Notes under the pieces: generated by a model
The model's database searches: none
The model's input: only the letters and a program-made list of their open reading frames with translations
Told to the model about the DNA's origin: nothing
Assembly (NCBI RefSeq): GCF_001651875.1
Contig: NZ_LNQB01000073.1
Span: 310,001-374,000, forward strand
Source: Sinorhizobium saheli
Lineage (GTDB): Bacteria; Pseudomonadota; Alphaproteobacteria; Rhizobiales; Rhizobiaceae
DNA: 64,000 bases
Reading direction: 5' to 3'
Shown: piece after piece, positions 16,916 through 25,569 of the stretch
Position numbering within the stretch: the stretch's first letter is position 1
How the letters are laid out: each line of letters begins with the position of its first letter
Made by a program: the position numbers and the translations under genes

Positions 16916-17608
16916 ATGCAGTTTGCGGTCACCAGGTACATTGGCGCTTTGGCGATAGGTTCGGTGTTGCTTTTCGCAGTGCAGGCGCAGGGAAACCAAC
17001 GGGTCGACGACACTGCCGCGCAAAGCCGCTCACATGACCATGACAGAGCGCATGACCATTCTCACGGTTCCGACGACGCCATTTACAAAGGGCATTTCGA
17101 AGATGGCCAGGTCGAACCGCGGACGCTCTCCGACTGGGAGGGCGACTGGCAGTCTGTTTATCCTTATCTGGAGAATGGCACCCTGGACCCGGTCATGGCT
17201 CACAAGGCAAGAGATGGCGACAAGAGCGCCGAGGAGTACCGTGCCTATTACCAAGCCGGATACGAGACCGATGTCGATCGCATCGTCATCAGCGGCGACA
17301 GTGTCACTTTCCACCAGGCTGGCGGCGCCGCCAAAGGCCGTTACGCTGCCGATGGCTACGAGATCCTGACCTACGAAGCCGGCAATCGCGGCGTCCGCTA
17401 CATCTTCGAGAAGACAGAAGGCGACGAAGCGGCCCCGCGGTTCATTCAGTTCAGCGATCACCGCATCGCGCCGGCGCAGGCCGATCACTACCACCTCTAT
17501 TGGGGAGACGACCGCGCGGCATTGCTGAAAGAGGTGACCAACTGGCCGACCTACTATCGTTCCTCACTGAGCGGCGAACAGATCGCCAGCGAGATGATGG
17601 CGCACTGA
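16916..17608 (+). CDS. zinT: Periplasmic zinc/cadmium-binding metallochaperone ZinT
   Basis: ZinT binds periplasmic Zn(II) and hands it to the ZnuABC importer under zinc shortage. The 230-aa precursor has a signal peptide (GALAIGSVLLFAVQAQG), a His/Asp-rich linker (SHDHDRAHDHSHG), then the lipocalin-like ZinT domain with LSDWEGDWQSVYPYL and the metal-site region DHYHLYWGDD followed by NWPTYY. Length and domain are complete. GAGGT precedes ATG 16916. The Zur-type palindrome upstream agrees with zinc-responsive control. No znu genes are in this window, so it acts in trans or came in as a separate unit. Confidence 0.95.
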   Translation: MQFAVTRYIGALAIGSVLLFAVQAQGNQRVDDTAAQSRSHDHDRAHDHSHGSDDAIYKGHFEDGQVEPRTLSDWEGDWQSVYPYLENGTLDPVMAHKARDGDKSAEEYRAYYQAGYETDVDRIVISGDSVTFHQAGGAAKGRYAADGYEILTYEAGNRGVRYIFEKTEGDEAAPRFIQFSDHRIAPAQADHYHLYWGDDRAALLKEVTNWPTYYRSSLSGEQIASEMMAH

Positions 17609-17678
17609 TCCAGCATCGTTGACGGCACGACGAGGCCGGGAGCACTCGCGGCTTTGTCGAGCGCCCAGGGGGATCCGT

Positions 17679-17803
17679 GCGGTCTCGCGCAAGCCGGTGA
17701 CGCTTGCGCGGGACCTCTCGGTCCTTGCCGCCGGCTACCACCTCGATGACCCCGATCGACCAGTTCCTCTGGTCGAGGCGGTGGCGGCGCTGGAAAAGTC
17801 AGC
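17679..17803 (+). pseudogene. Decayed duplicate of the 3' end of the RlmD-like methyltransferase gene
   Basis: This stretch aligns with 15092-15233, the end of the methyltransferase gene. It keeps KPVTLARDLS, then AGY, then the nucleotide blocks coding PIDQFLW and EAVATLEK, but with several short deletions (3-10 nt) that break the frame, and the catalytic Cys codon is changed. Nothing of the rest of the gene is recognisable upstream. The remaining intergenic DNA from 17609 to 17967 holds no other gene I can support. The repeat pair brackets the 2.4-kb GST/AHSA1/ArsR/ZinT segment. Confidence 0.85.
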
Positions 17804-17967
17804 CCCTATGGACCACTTCATCTGGCAGGAGCGATGCGACGGCGGCCGGCAGCAGGAAACGCATCCTTTGCTGTCTTTGAACTGGCTTTGAGCCTTTCTC
17901 GAGCACCGGTGTCGGAGTCTCGTTTCGCCGGTCGTCTTCCAAGACAGGCAAGCCAGGGAGAACACCG

Positions 17968-18618
17968 ATGACGATCACGATTACCGCCTTTGAACGGTCG
18001 CCCGATCGCGGCAAGGGTCTGGCGCGTGACATGCGCGTTCGCTGGGCGCTCGAAGAAGCGGGCCAGCCTTACGGCGTTCGCCTTCTTTCGTTCAAGGCGC
18101 TGAAGGAACCCGCGCATCTCGCGCTTCAGCCTTTCGGACAGATTCCGACCTATGAGGAAGGCGATCTCGCCCTGTTCGGATCGGGGGCGATCGTGCTCCA
18201 TATCGCCGAGCGCCATGGGGGCCTGCTGCCGGAGGATGCGAATGCCCGGGCGCGGGCGATCGCGTGGATGTTCGCGGCGCTCAACACGGTGGAGCCGCCG
18301 ATCTTCGATCGTGCTCTCGCCCGGATTCTCGAGCGCGACGAGCCCTGGTACGAGCAGCGCCTGCGCGTCCTCGAGGACAGCATCCGCAAGCGGCTCGGCG
18401 CCCTTTCCAGCCGCCTCGGCGATGCCGACTGGCTCGATGGCGCATTCAGCGCCGGCGACCTTTTGATGGTGACGGTGCTGCTCAGGCTGAAGGGATCGGC
18501 TCTGCTGGACGAATTTCCGACCCTCTCCGCCTATGTCGCACGCGGCGAAGCGCGGCCGGCCTATAAGCGCGCATTCGACGCCCAGCTGGCTGTTTTCACC
18601 GCCGCATCGCCCGGCTGA
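17968..18618 (+). CDS. Glutathione S-transferase family protein
   Basis: A 216-aa GST with an N-terminal thioredoxin-like domain (VRWALEEAGQPY then FGQIPTYEEGDLALFGSGAI, the glutathione gamma-glutamyl site) and a helical C-terminal domain containing WLDGAFSAGDLLMVTVLLR. It is clearly different from the GST at 15254, so the two are not a recent duplication. AGGGAG lies 9 nt before ATG 17968. It lies downstream of the decayed methyltransferase 3' fragment and converges with the enoyl-CoA hydratase gene. Substrate unknown. Confidence 0.9.
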   Translation: MTITITAFERSPDRGKGLARDMRVRWALEEAGQPYGVRLLSFKALKEPAHLALQPFGQIPTYEEGDLALFGSGAIVLHIAERHGGLLPEDANARARAIAWMFAALNTVEPPIFDRALARILERDEPWYEQRLRVLEDSIRKRLGALSSRLGDADWLDGAFSAGDLLMVTVLLRLKGSALLDEFPTLSAYVARGEARPAYKRAFDAQLAVFTAASPG

Positions 18619-18676
18619 CAAAGGTCCGCTCCGGACACTATCGAGCCTTTCGGACGTCACAGACCGGCTCGCCCGT

Positions 18677-19429
18677 TCAGCGGCGCATGAAAGCCTCGAA
18701 GGCGGCACGCGCCTCGGCGCTCTTCAGCTGCGCCGCGAAATGCTTCGCCTCCTCGTCGATGCGGGCGAGCACATCCTGGCGGTCGCCGCGAATGAGATTG
18801 CGGGCGATGCGCAGCGCCTCCGGCGGTTTCCGGGCGAGGCGCGCCGCAAGCGAAAGCGTCTCCTCCTCCACGGCCTGCTCGTCGACGATCTTTGAGATCA
18901 GCCCGGCGCTGAGAGCCTCGCCGGCTTCCAAGGCTTCGCCGGCGGCAAGGAGGGCGAAGGCGCGTTGATGCCCCATGAGGCGCGGGGCAAGCAGGCTGGA
19001 GGCCGCTTCCGGAACCAGCGCCAGGTCGACGAAGGGCGTCTTGAACAGCGAGCGGGCGGAGGCGAGCGTCAGGTCGCAGTGGAGATGCATGGTGGTGCCG
19101 ATGCCGATCGCCAGCCCGTCGACACCGGATACGATCGGCTTCGTGGCCCCCGCGAGCGCCCGGAGAAATTCGAGAAGGTCGCTCCCCATGCTGCCGCCCG
19201 TCGCGACCGCGAGAAAATCGCCGAGATCGTTGCCGGCCGAGAAGCAGCCCGGCGTTCCGAGGAATGCCGTGACGCGGACGGCCGGATCCGTGCCGGCCAC
19301 CGTCAAGGCATTCGTCATCTTCGCGTACATCTCGCGCGTGATGGCGTTCTTCTTTTCCGGCCGGTTGAAGCGGATTACCTGGACGCCGGGATAGGCTTCC
19401 GGCCGTTCGACGAGCACGTGGTCGGTCAT
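18677..19429 (-). CDS. Enoyl-CoA hydratase/isomerase family protein
   Basis: A 250-aa crotonase-fold enzyme of fatty acid or branched-chain acyl-CoA degradation. The oxyanion-hole regions GCFSAGNDLGDF and VDGLAIGIGTTMHL are visible, followed by FVDLALVPEAASSLL carrying one acidic catalytic position. Length is normal (about 255 aa). It is 18 nt downstream of the acyl-CoA dehydrogenase gene on the same strand, so the two probably act in sequence: dehydrogenation, then hydration. Substrate chain not predictable. Confidence 0.9.
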   Translation of the reverse strand: MTDHVLVERPEAYPGVQVIRFNRPEKKNAITREMYAKMTNALTVAGTDPAVRVTAFLGTPGCFSAGNDLGDFLAVATGGSMGSDLLEFLRALAGATKPIVSGVDGLAIGIGTTMHLHCDLTLASARSLFKTPFVDLALVPEAASSLLAPRLMGHQRAFALLAAGEALEAGEALSAGLISKIVDEQAVEEETLSLAARLARKPPEALRIARNLIRGDRQDVLARIDEEAKHFAAQLKSAEARAAFEAFMRR

Positions 19430-19447
19430 GAGGTTCCCTTTCCTCTC

Positions 19448-21229
19448 TCAGTCCAGAACGGCGCGGGCGGCGGCAAGGCTCAAAGCGCCGTTGACGACGC
19501 GGTCCTTGAGCGCCGCCGTTTCGGCAAGCAGGTTTTCCGCCGCGAAGCGGCAGAGCGCGATGCGCCGGTCCTCTCTTCCGTCACCGGCTTCGGCAAGGCC
19601 GCCTTTCGCGAGATAGGCGCCGGTCAGCGCAAGGCCGAAGAGGCGCTGATAGGCGGTCGCGCCGGCGAGCGCATCCGCAAGCCTGCCGCCGCCAAGGGTC
19701 GCGATCAGCCAGTCGGTCGCCTCGGCGAGGTCCGCAATCGCCGCATCGAGCCGCGCCGCCGTGTCGCCGAAGCCTTCCCTGTTCGACGCCGCCACCGCCG
19801 CGGCGATCCGCTTGAGCTCGGCGATGAAGCCGCGCACATGAGCGCCATCGGAGAGCGGCAGCTTGCGGGTGACGAGATCGATTGCCTGGATGCCGTTGGT
19901 GCCTTCGTAGATCGGCGCGATGCGGGCATCGCGAAGATAGCGCGCCGCCCCCGTCTCCTCGATGAAGCCCATGCCGCCATGCACCTGGATGCCCATCGAG
20001 GCGACGTCGACGCCGGCATCGGTCGCGAAGGACTTGGCGATCGGCGTCAGCAGGCTCGAGCGTTCCTGCCAGTGGCGGGCGTCCTCGCCCACGCAAGCAT
20101 GCGCCATGTCGACGGCGTGGGCACAGGCATAGGCGATGGCGCGCGCCCCTTGCGTCAGCGCCTTCATGGTCAGGAGCGTGCGGGCGATGTCCGGATGTTC
20201 GATGATCGGGCTCATGCCCTCGCCGCTCCATCCGGGCGCCCTGCCCTGCGTGCGCTCCTTCGCATAGGCGATCGCCTTCTGGGTGGCGGCCTCGGCGATG
20301 GCGATGCCCTGCATGCCGACGGCGAGCCGGGCATTGTTCATCATCGTGAACATGCAGGCGAGGCCGCGGTTCTCCTCGCCGACGAGGTAGCCGATCGCAC
20401 CCTTCTCCTCGCCGAACTTGCCGTCGCCATAGATCATCGTGCAGGTCGGCGACCCGTGGATGCCGAGCTTGTGCTCGAGCGAATGGCAGAAGACATCGTT
20501 GCGCGCGCCGAGCGAGCCGTCGTCGTTGACCAGGAACTTCGGCACGAGGAACAGCGAGATGCCTTTGGTGCCGGGCGGCGCATCGGGCAGCCGCGCCAGC
20601 ACGAGGTGGACGATGTTGTCGGTGAAATCGTGTTCGCCCCAGGTGATGAAGATCTTCTGGCCGAAAATGCGGTAGGTGCCGTCGCCGCGGCGCTCGGCGC
20701 GGGTCTTGAGCGCGCCGAGATCGGAACCGGCATGCGGCTCGGTCAGGTTCATCGTCCCCATCCATTCGCCGGAGACCATCTTAGGCAGGAAGGCCGACTT
20801 CAGCGCGTCGGTGCCATGCTTTTCCACCGCCTCGACGGCGCCCATGGTCAGCGTCGGCCCGAGCGCGAAGGCCATCGAGCCGCTGTTCCACATCTCCATG
20901 GCGGCGACGTGCAGCATGTGCGGCAGGTTTTGCCCGCCGAAGGCCTCGGGCGCCGTCAGGCCGTTCCAGCCGCCGGCGATCCAGTTGCGGTAGAGCTCGC
21001 GCCAGCCCTCCGGCGTCCTGACTGCCCCGTCGACGAGCCGTGACCCCTGCCTGTCACCCACCTCACCCAAGGGCGCCACCTCTTCCGAGGCGAATCGGCC
21101 CGCCTCGACGAGGATCGCATCGACCAGGTCTTCCCCGAGCTCGCCGAACGTTCCGGCCGCGAGGGCTTCAGCCATGCCGGCCACGTGCTTCAAGGTGAAT
21201 GCGATCTCCTCGACCGGTGCCTTGTACAT
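19448..21229 (-). CDS. Acyl-CoA dehydrogenase (large, DmdC/FadE-like type)
   Basis: FAD-dependent acyl-CoA dehydrogenase of 593 aa, belonging to the longer family with an extra C-terminal domain (the DmdC/'3-methylmercaptopropionyl-CoA dehydrogenase-like' group). The FAD/substrate region MNLTEPHAGSDLG, the GKIFITWGEHD stretch, HGGMGFIEET and the catalytic Glu in YEGTNGIQAIDLVTRKL are visible. The start at 21229 (MYKAPVEEIAF) is preferred over an upstream GTG because of GGAGGAGG just before it. It is first in an operon with the enoyl-CoA hydratase. DMSP-type function cannot be claimed from sequence. Confidence 0.93.
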   Translation of the reverse strand: MYKAPVEEIAFTLKHVAGMAEALAAGTFGELGEDLVDAILVEAGRFASEEVAPLGEVGDRQGSRLVDGAVRTPEGWRELYRNWIAGGWNGLTAPEAFGGQNLPHMLHVAAMEMWNSGSMAFALGPTLTMGAVEAVEKHGTDALKSAFLPKMVSGEWMGTMNLTEPHAGSDLGALKTRAERRGDGTYRIFGQKIFITWGEHDFTDNIVHLVLARLPDAPPGTKGISLFLVPKFLVNDDGSLGARNDVFCHSLEHKLGIHGSPTCTMIYGDGKFGEEKGAIGYLVGEENRGLACMFTMMNNARLAVGMQGIAIAEAATQKAIAYAKERTQGRAPGWSGEGMSPIIEHPDIARTLLTMKALTQGARAIAYACAHAVDMAHACVGEDARHWQERSSLLTPIAKSFATDAGVDVASMGIQVHGGMGFIEETGAARYLRDARIAPIYEGTNGIQAIDLVTRKLPLSDGAHVRGFIAELKRIAAAVAASNREGFGDTAARLDAAIADLAEATDWLIATLGGGRLADALAGATAYQRLFGLALTGAYLAKGGLAEAGDGREDRRIALCRFAAENLLAETAALKDRVVNGALSLAAARAVLD

Positions 21230-21521
21230 GGTGCCTCCTCCTGCGCTTGCGGCCAAAGGGCCGCCTTATGCATCGTCCCGCGCCGCAGACTATTGATTTT
21301 TACGTAAACGTCAACTTCGTATGGACCGTACCCGTCGCCATCGACCGCTAGAAAACTGCGCGACCTCCTAACATTAAGCATCCGGTGCCCCCCACAATCC
21401 AGAGCCGAATTGCCGCACGTTTTGCTGCTCTCGGTCGGTGTACAGAAACGGCCGTCTCGCGCAGATTGGGCCAGGGGCTGGGATTTACGACCTTTTAACG
21501 CTAAGTCGGCAATCTCAGAGA

Positions 21522-22583
21522 ATGGAAAAGCGGGGAATCTCGATCTCGGGGATGATCTTGCGCCTGGTGGCCCTTTTGGGCCTGACCTTCGCGGCGGCGA
21601 ACACACGCGCCAGCGAGTTGGAGCCGTGGAAACAACGGCAGAATGCCATCATCGTCGACGCCTATGAACTGAACAGCATCGACTGGGAAGCGATGCTGAA
21701 GGACAAGCGCATTGCCGGCTTCATCGCCAAGGCCTCCGACGGCCTGCCGGAAAGCTTCACCTGCACCGGCGACCATGGCGGCGACACGGTCGCCCATTGC
21801 AAGACGATGTGGCGCAAATACGCAGTCAGCCGCGAGCTTTACCAGACGCGCCGGATGGTCGCGCGCTCGCAAGGACTGCTCTGGGGCGCCTACCACCTGG
21901 CGCGGCCCGGCAACCCCATCGAGCAGGCCAATCACTTCCTCGACTATGCGGACCCGCGCGAGGACGAATTGATGGTCCTCGACCTCGAAGGCATCGACCC
22001 GGAAAAATACATGTCGCTGGAGGACGCGGCGGTCTTTGCCGGGCACGTCAAGGCCCGCACCGGGCGCTATCCGATCCTCTATACCAACCACATCACCGCG
22101 AAGCACATTGCCGCCAATCGCTTCAAGCACCGGCTGCTTTCGCGCCTGCCGCTCTGGTACGCGCGCTACAAGCCCGACATCCGCGACGTCTTCCCGATGG
22201 GCAACTGGGACGGCTATGCGCTCTGGCAATTCTCGTCGGGGCAGAATTGCGGCAAGAAGCGTTGCCCCTACCGCGTGCCCGGCACGCTCAACGACATCGA
22301 CGTGAATGTCGCCGCCATGCCGGCTTCAGCGCTCCGGAAGACCTGGGCCCAGGGCGCGCTCCTGCCGGAGAAGCCGCCGGTCCTGACCGTCGTTGCCGCC
22401 GCGACGGTCGGCACGGCGCCGGCCGCCCGCGCGCAGGCTCCCGCCGCTGTCCTGCAGCCCCTCTTGATCAGCCGTGCCGAGGCCGAGGGCGGATCGGGCG
22501 CCGGCGTCGACATGACGGTCACCGGCACGATCAGCATCACCGCCGCCGAGGCTGAGCTGCCCAACCAGCCGGCGCGGCGTTAG
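21522..22583 (+). CDS. Secreted glycoside hydrolase family 25 (lysozyme-like) protein
   Basis: A 353-aa protein with a signal peptide (ISGMILRLVALLGLTFAAANTRA) followed by a GH25 muramidase-like domain. Visible are an IVDAYELNSIDW opening, GAYHLARPGNPIEQANHFL, the catalytic acidic motif LMVLDLEGID, the YPILYTNH strand, and the closing GTLNDIDVNVAAM. A Pro/Ala-rich tail of about 90 residues follows and has no recognised domain. The frame opens at 21438 but the ATG at 21522 gives a proper signal peptide. Likely periplasmic peptidoglycan hydrolase; the activity is inferred from the family. Confidence 0.87.
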   Translation: MEKRGISISGMILRLVALLGLTFAAANTRASELEPWKQRQNAIIVDAYELNSIDWEAMLKDKRIAGFIAKASDGLPESFTCTGDHGGDTVAHCKTMWRKYAVSRELYQTRRMVARSQGLLWGAYHLARPGNPIEQANHFLDYADPREDELMVLDLEGIDPEKYMSLEDAAVFAGHVKARTGRYPILYTNHITAKHIAANRFKHRLLSRLPLWYARYKPDIRDVFPMGNWDGYALWQFSSGQNCGKKRCPYRVPGTLNDIDVNVAAMPASALRKTWAQGALLPEKPPVLTVVAAATVGTAPAARAQAPAAVLQPLLISRAEAEGGSGAGVDMTVTGTISITAAEAELPNQPARR

Positions 22584-22606
22584 AGCGGACCGCCCGCCCC
22601 AACCGC

Positions 22607-23701
22607 TCACGCCTCGATCTGAACGTCGTTCATCGGCCGCGAACAGCAGGCGAGGATGTAGCCCTCCGCGATCTCGTCATCGAGGATGCCGCCATTGTGG
22701 TTCATCTCGACGTCGCCGGCGACCTTCATTACCCGGCAGGTGCCGCAAATGCCGCCCTCGCAGGCGGCGCCGATGCGGACGCCGTTGGCGCGCGCCGTCT
22801 GCAGGATCGTCTGGCCGGGAACCGCAGTCACTTCCTTGCCGCTCATGGTGAAGGTGACCCTTGCCGCACCGGCCTCGGCGCCCGCGGCCGGCCCGGCGCG
22901 GACCGCCAGTTCCTCGGCCGCGGGTGCCGCCGCCGGCTGGAAGCTCTCCTGATGATAGCGCGCCATGTCGAACCCGGCCGCCTCCAGCATCTCGCGCACA
23001 CCGCGCATGAAAGGCTCGGGACCGCAGCAGAAGACCGTTCGCTCCAGGAAATCCGGCGCCAGCAGCGGTAGCTTCGTCGCGTCGATCCGCCCGCGCAGGC
23101 CGTGCCAGCCGTGGCGCGCCTCGTGCCCCTCGACGAGGAAGCCGAGATGGAGCCGCGGCATCTGGCGGGCGAGAACTTCGAGTTCCGGCTTGAACAGAAG
23201 ATCCTCCGGCCGCCTTGCACAGGAGATGAAGGTGACGTCCGTGTCCGGCGCGCAGTCGGCCATCCAGCGCGTCATCGACATCATCGGCGTGATGCCGGAA
23301 CCGGCCGAGACGAAGAGGTATTTCTCGCCGGGATGGCGGACGAAGCTGAAGTCGCCGAGCGGCCCGAGCGCCTTCAGCACCATCCCCGGCTTCAGATTGT
23401 CGAACATCCAGCGCGTGCCGATGCTGCCCGGCTGCGCCTTGACGGTCACGGCGACCGAAAGCGGGCGCGAGGGCGAGGACGACAGCGTGTAGGTCCGCAT
23501 CACCGGCTCCTCGCCGACGGGCAGTTCGAGCGTCACGAACTGCCCGGGCAGATAGCGGAACCAGGCCGGCTTGTCGGAGCGGAAGGTGAAGGTCATCACA
23601 TCCGCGGTCTCGGCGACCGCCGAAATGCACTCGAGCAGGTGCTGGCGGTCTCTCCATGGCTGGAGCTCATCGAAGTGCTGGAAGGAGCGTGCCATTTCCA
23701 T
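22607..23701 (-). CDS. gbcB: Ferredoxin-NAD(P)H reductase partner of the Rieske oxygenase (GbcB type)
   Basis: A 364-aa electron-transfer component of a two-part Rieske oxygenase. The FAD domain carries RTYTLSSSPS, the NAD domain VSAGSGITPMMSM and CCGPEPFM, and the C-terminal plant-type [2Fe-2S] domain CEGGICGTC with the fourth Cys near ILACCSRP. It passes electrons from NAD(P)H to GbcA. The start at 23701 lies 3 nt after the gbcA stop, so the two are one operon behind the cobalamin riboswitch. Closely related pairs demethylate glycine betaine, stachydrine or carnitine; glycine betaine is the best guess. Confidence 0.88.
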   Translation of the reverse strand: MEMARSFQHFDELQPWRDRQHLLECISAVAETADVMTFTFRSDKPAWFRYLPGQFVTLELPVGEEPVMRTYTLSSSPSRPLSVAVTVKAQPGSIGTRWMFDNLKPGMVLKALGPLGDFSFVRHPGEKYLFVSAGSGITPMMSMTRWMADCAPDTDVTFISCARRPEDLLFKPELEVLARQMPRLHLGFLVEGHEARHGWHGLRGRIDATKLPLLAPDFLERTVFCCGPEPFMRGVREMLEAAGFDMARYHQESFQPAAAPAAEELAVRAGPAAGAEAGAARVTFTMSGKEVTAVPGQTILQTARANGVRIGAACEGGICGTCRVMKVAGDVEMNHNGGILDDEIAEGYILACCSRPMNDVQIEA

Positions 23702-23704
23702 GGG

Positions 23705-24949
23705 TCAAGCCACCCGCGACAGACGGGTGGCGCCACCCTGAAGACGATCCAGCATGAAGCTCGAATACCACTCGACGAACTGCATCACGCCGCCCTCGTG
23801 CTCGGCCGAATAGGGGCCCGGCTCATAGGCCGGCGAGCGGATGCCGAAGGCGTTCTCCTCGACGATCTGCCGGTCCTGGTCGTTGGTCTCCGTCCAGACA
23901 TGGGTCAGTTCCTCGAGCGTGTAGTCGACGCCCTCGACCGCATCCTTGTTGACGAGCCACTTGGTGGTGACCTGCGTCAGCTCCGGTCCGAGCGGCAGCA
24001 CGCGGAAGGTGATCGCGTGATCGCCGAGGATATGGTTCCAGGTGGTCGGATAATGGAAGAGAAGCAGCGTGCCGATGCCGCCGGCGTTCACCGCGGCGGA
24101 GAGTTGCCGGCGCACGGCCTTCTCGCCCGACATCGTATAGCTCTCGGCGCCGTTGATCAGCGGCATTCTCGTCATGCGGAACTGGCCGGCCGGGCCGATC
24201 CTGAAGGCGCTCGGCAGGCCCGCCGCCTCGCATTTCGCCCAATGGGCGCCGATTTCCGGATCGTCCATCGCCCCCTTCACGCCCGTCACCGTCGGAGCCT
24301 CGGGATAGGTGCGGCAGAGCTCCGGATGGTTTGCGGCGCAGTGGTAGCACTCGCGGTTGTTTTCCCAGACGAGCTTCCAGTTGCCCTTCTCGACGATGGT
24401 GCTTTCGAAGGCGACCTTGGTTTCGCCGAGACGATGCGGCGCGAGATAGCCCGTCACCATGTCGCGGAACGGCCCAAAATCCATCGGCTGATCGGCAAGG
24501 CTGATGAAGATATAACCGCCGACCGTCTCGCAATGGACCGGCTTCAGGCTGTGCTCAGCGGGGTCGAAACCCTCCGGCATCTGCCGGGCGAAGAGCAGCC
24601 GGCCGTCCAGTTCGTAGGTCCACTGGTGATAGGGGCAGACGAGTTTGGCGGAAGAGCCCTTGTGCTGCGTGCAGACGCGCGAACCGCGGTGACGGCAGGA
24701 ATTGTGCAGCGCCCGGATCGTGCCCTGCCGGTCGCGCACGACGACGATCGGATAATCGCCGACCTGCACCGTGAAATAGTTTCCGGCCCGCGGGATTTCG
24801 CAGTCATGGCCGATGAAGAGCCAGTCCTTGTACCAGATATGCTCCAGATCCTGGCGGTAATAGTCCGGGTCCACGTAGAAGGCCCGGTCGAGACTGTAGC
24901 CTTCCCGGCGGTTCTGGAGCTTGCGCAGCATGTCGTTCTGAATATCCAT
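23705..24949 (-). CDS. gbcA: Rieske oxygenase, glycine betaine demethylase type (GbcA)
   Basis: The 414-aa catalytic subunit of a Rieske non-heme iron oxygenase. The Rieske cluster ligands are C85-x-H87 (NSCRHRGS) and C105-x2-H108 (CPYHQW). The mononuclear iron site is at H203 and H208 in NNRECYHCAANHPE. In the GbcA family it removes a methyl from glycine betaine as formaldehyde to give dimethylglycine. GAGGGACCAGGAC precedes ATG 24949. A cobalamin riboswitch lies 123 nt upstream on the same strand. Stachydrine or carnitine demethylase remain alternatives. Confidence 0.9.
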   Translation of the reverse strand: MDIQNDMLRKLQNRREGYSLDRAFYVDPDYYRQDLEHIWYKDWLFIGHDCEIPRAGNYFTVQVGDYPIVVVRDRQGTIRALHNSCRHRGSRVCTQHKGSSAKLVCPYHQWTYELDGRLLFARQMPEGFDPAEHSLKPVHCETVGGYIFISLADQPMDFGPFRDMVTGYLAPHRLGETKVAFESTIVEKGNWKLVWENNRECYHCAANHPELCRTYPEAPTVTGVKGAMDDPEIGAHWAKCEAAGLPSAFRIGPAGQFRMTRMPLINGAESYTMSGEKAVRRQLSAAVNAGGIGTLLLFHYPTTWNHILGDHAITFRVLPLGPELTQVTTKWLVNKDAVEGVDYTLEELTHVWTETNDQDRQIVEENAFGIRSPAYEPGPYSAEHEGGVMQFVEWYSSFMLDRLQGGATRLSRVA

Positions 24950-25071
24950 GTCCTGGTCCCTCGTTCACCCTTGTTTCGGAGGCAGGACAGGAACCCGCGC
25001 CGGCCAGAAAGCCGCGACGTCGATGGTCCCGATCCGGCTGCCCGCCGCAACCTTTACGGTCTATTTCTCGC

Positions 25072-25248
25072 GTCAAGGCTGGTTTCCGGGCTCTGGAGCC
25101 GTCCGCGAAGGACCCGCCCGGCGCCTTCCCGGACGGGACGTCCAGTGACTTTTTGCCGTGGCTTTGCTCCACCACCGTTGCGGGGGCAGCGCCGGGTTTT
25201 GACCGGCTTCCCAATTCTCCGCCTCGCTGAAAAGGCGGCACCTTGAGT
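25072..25248 (-). ncRNA. Cobalamin (AdoCbl) riboswitch upstream of gbcAB
   Basis: Read on the minus strand, the segment starts AAGGTGCC near 25245 and continues with AATTGGGAAGCCGGT, the AACCCGGCGCTGCCCCCGC stretch, AACGGT, AAGCCA, the AGTCACTG box and a GGGAAGGCGCCGGGC hairpin, ending GAGCCCGGAAACCAGCC near 25078. These are the conserved elements, in the right order and spacing, of the B12 riboswitch. The only gene in its path is gbcA, 123 nt further on. No clear terminator hairpin with U-tract is visible between them, so control may be at translation initiation. Confidence 0.93.
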
Positions 25249-25253
25249 GTCCG

Positions 25254-25281
25254 TATCTAAGCCTCGAGACTGCCCGAACAA
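25254..25281 (-). promoter_or_regulatory. Possible promoter of the riboswitch-gbcAB transcript
   Basis: On the minus strand TTGTTC (25281-25276), a 16-nt spacer and TAGATA (25259-25254) sit just 5' of the riboswitch, placing transcription start at about 25247, exactly where the riboswitch begins. Confidence 0.45.
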
Positions 25282-25569
25282 CTGCCGGTCTGCGACATTC
25301 GCTTCCAGAAAGACGACAGGGAATGCGCCGTGGAGAGGGCGCACGACGAAGCAAGATTATACATTGTAAACAATGCAATAGGAGAAAACTTGAGCAGTTG
25401 CTCATTTTTTCGTCAGCGCCATTCCCGACGCGAAGGCGCCTGACCATTTTGCGACATGGCATCCTAGGTCGCTCGGCCTCGGATGCGCGGCCAACAGTCT
25501 GTTAACCCTGATGATTTACCATCTTTCGACTGATCAACCGTTTGCGGGCAGGATGGGGCCGAGACGTCC
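25282..25569. other. Intergenic region between gbcAB riboswitch and the gene at 25570
   Basis: No gene seen. A perfect inverted repeat CATTGT-AA-ACAATG lies at 25362-25375, about 80 nt upstream of the putative gbcAB promoter, a candidate site for a betaine-responsive regulator or for the divergent gene. TGAGC and GCTCA (25391-25404) with a following T6 form a very small hairpin that could be a weak terminator on the plus strand. The region is more AT-rich than its surroundings. Confidence 0.4.

Noticed and set aside
15254-18618. The two GST genes as a recent tandem duplication
   Set aside because: Their N-terminal motifs and lengths differ too much; only the methyltransferase 3' end is duplicated.
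18965-21043. 692-aa plus-strand frame
   Set aside because: Shadow of the acyl-CoA dehydrogenase and enoyl-CoA hydratase genes.
23102-25246. 714-aa plus-strand frame spanning gbcAB and the riboswitch
   Set aside because: Antisense shadow; ends inside riboswitch sequence.
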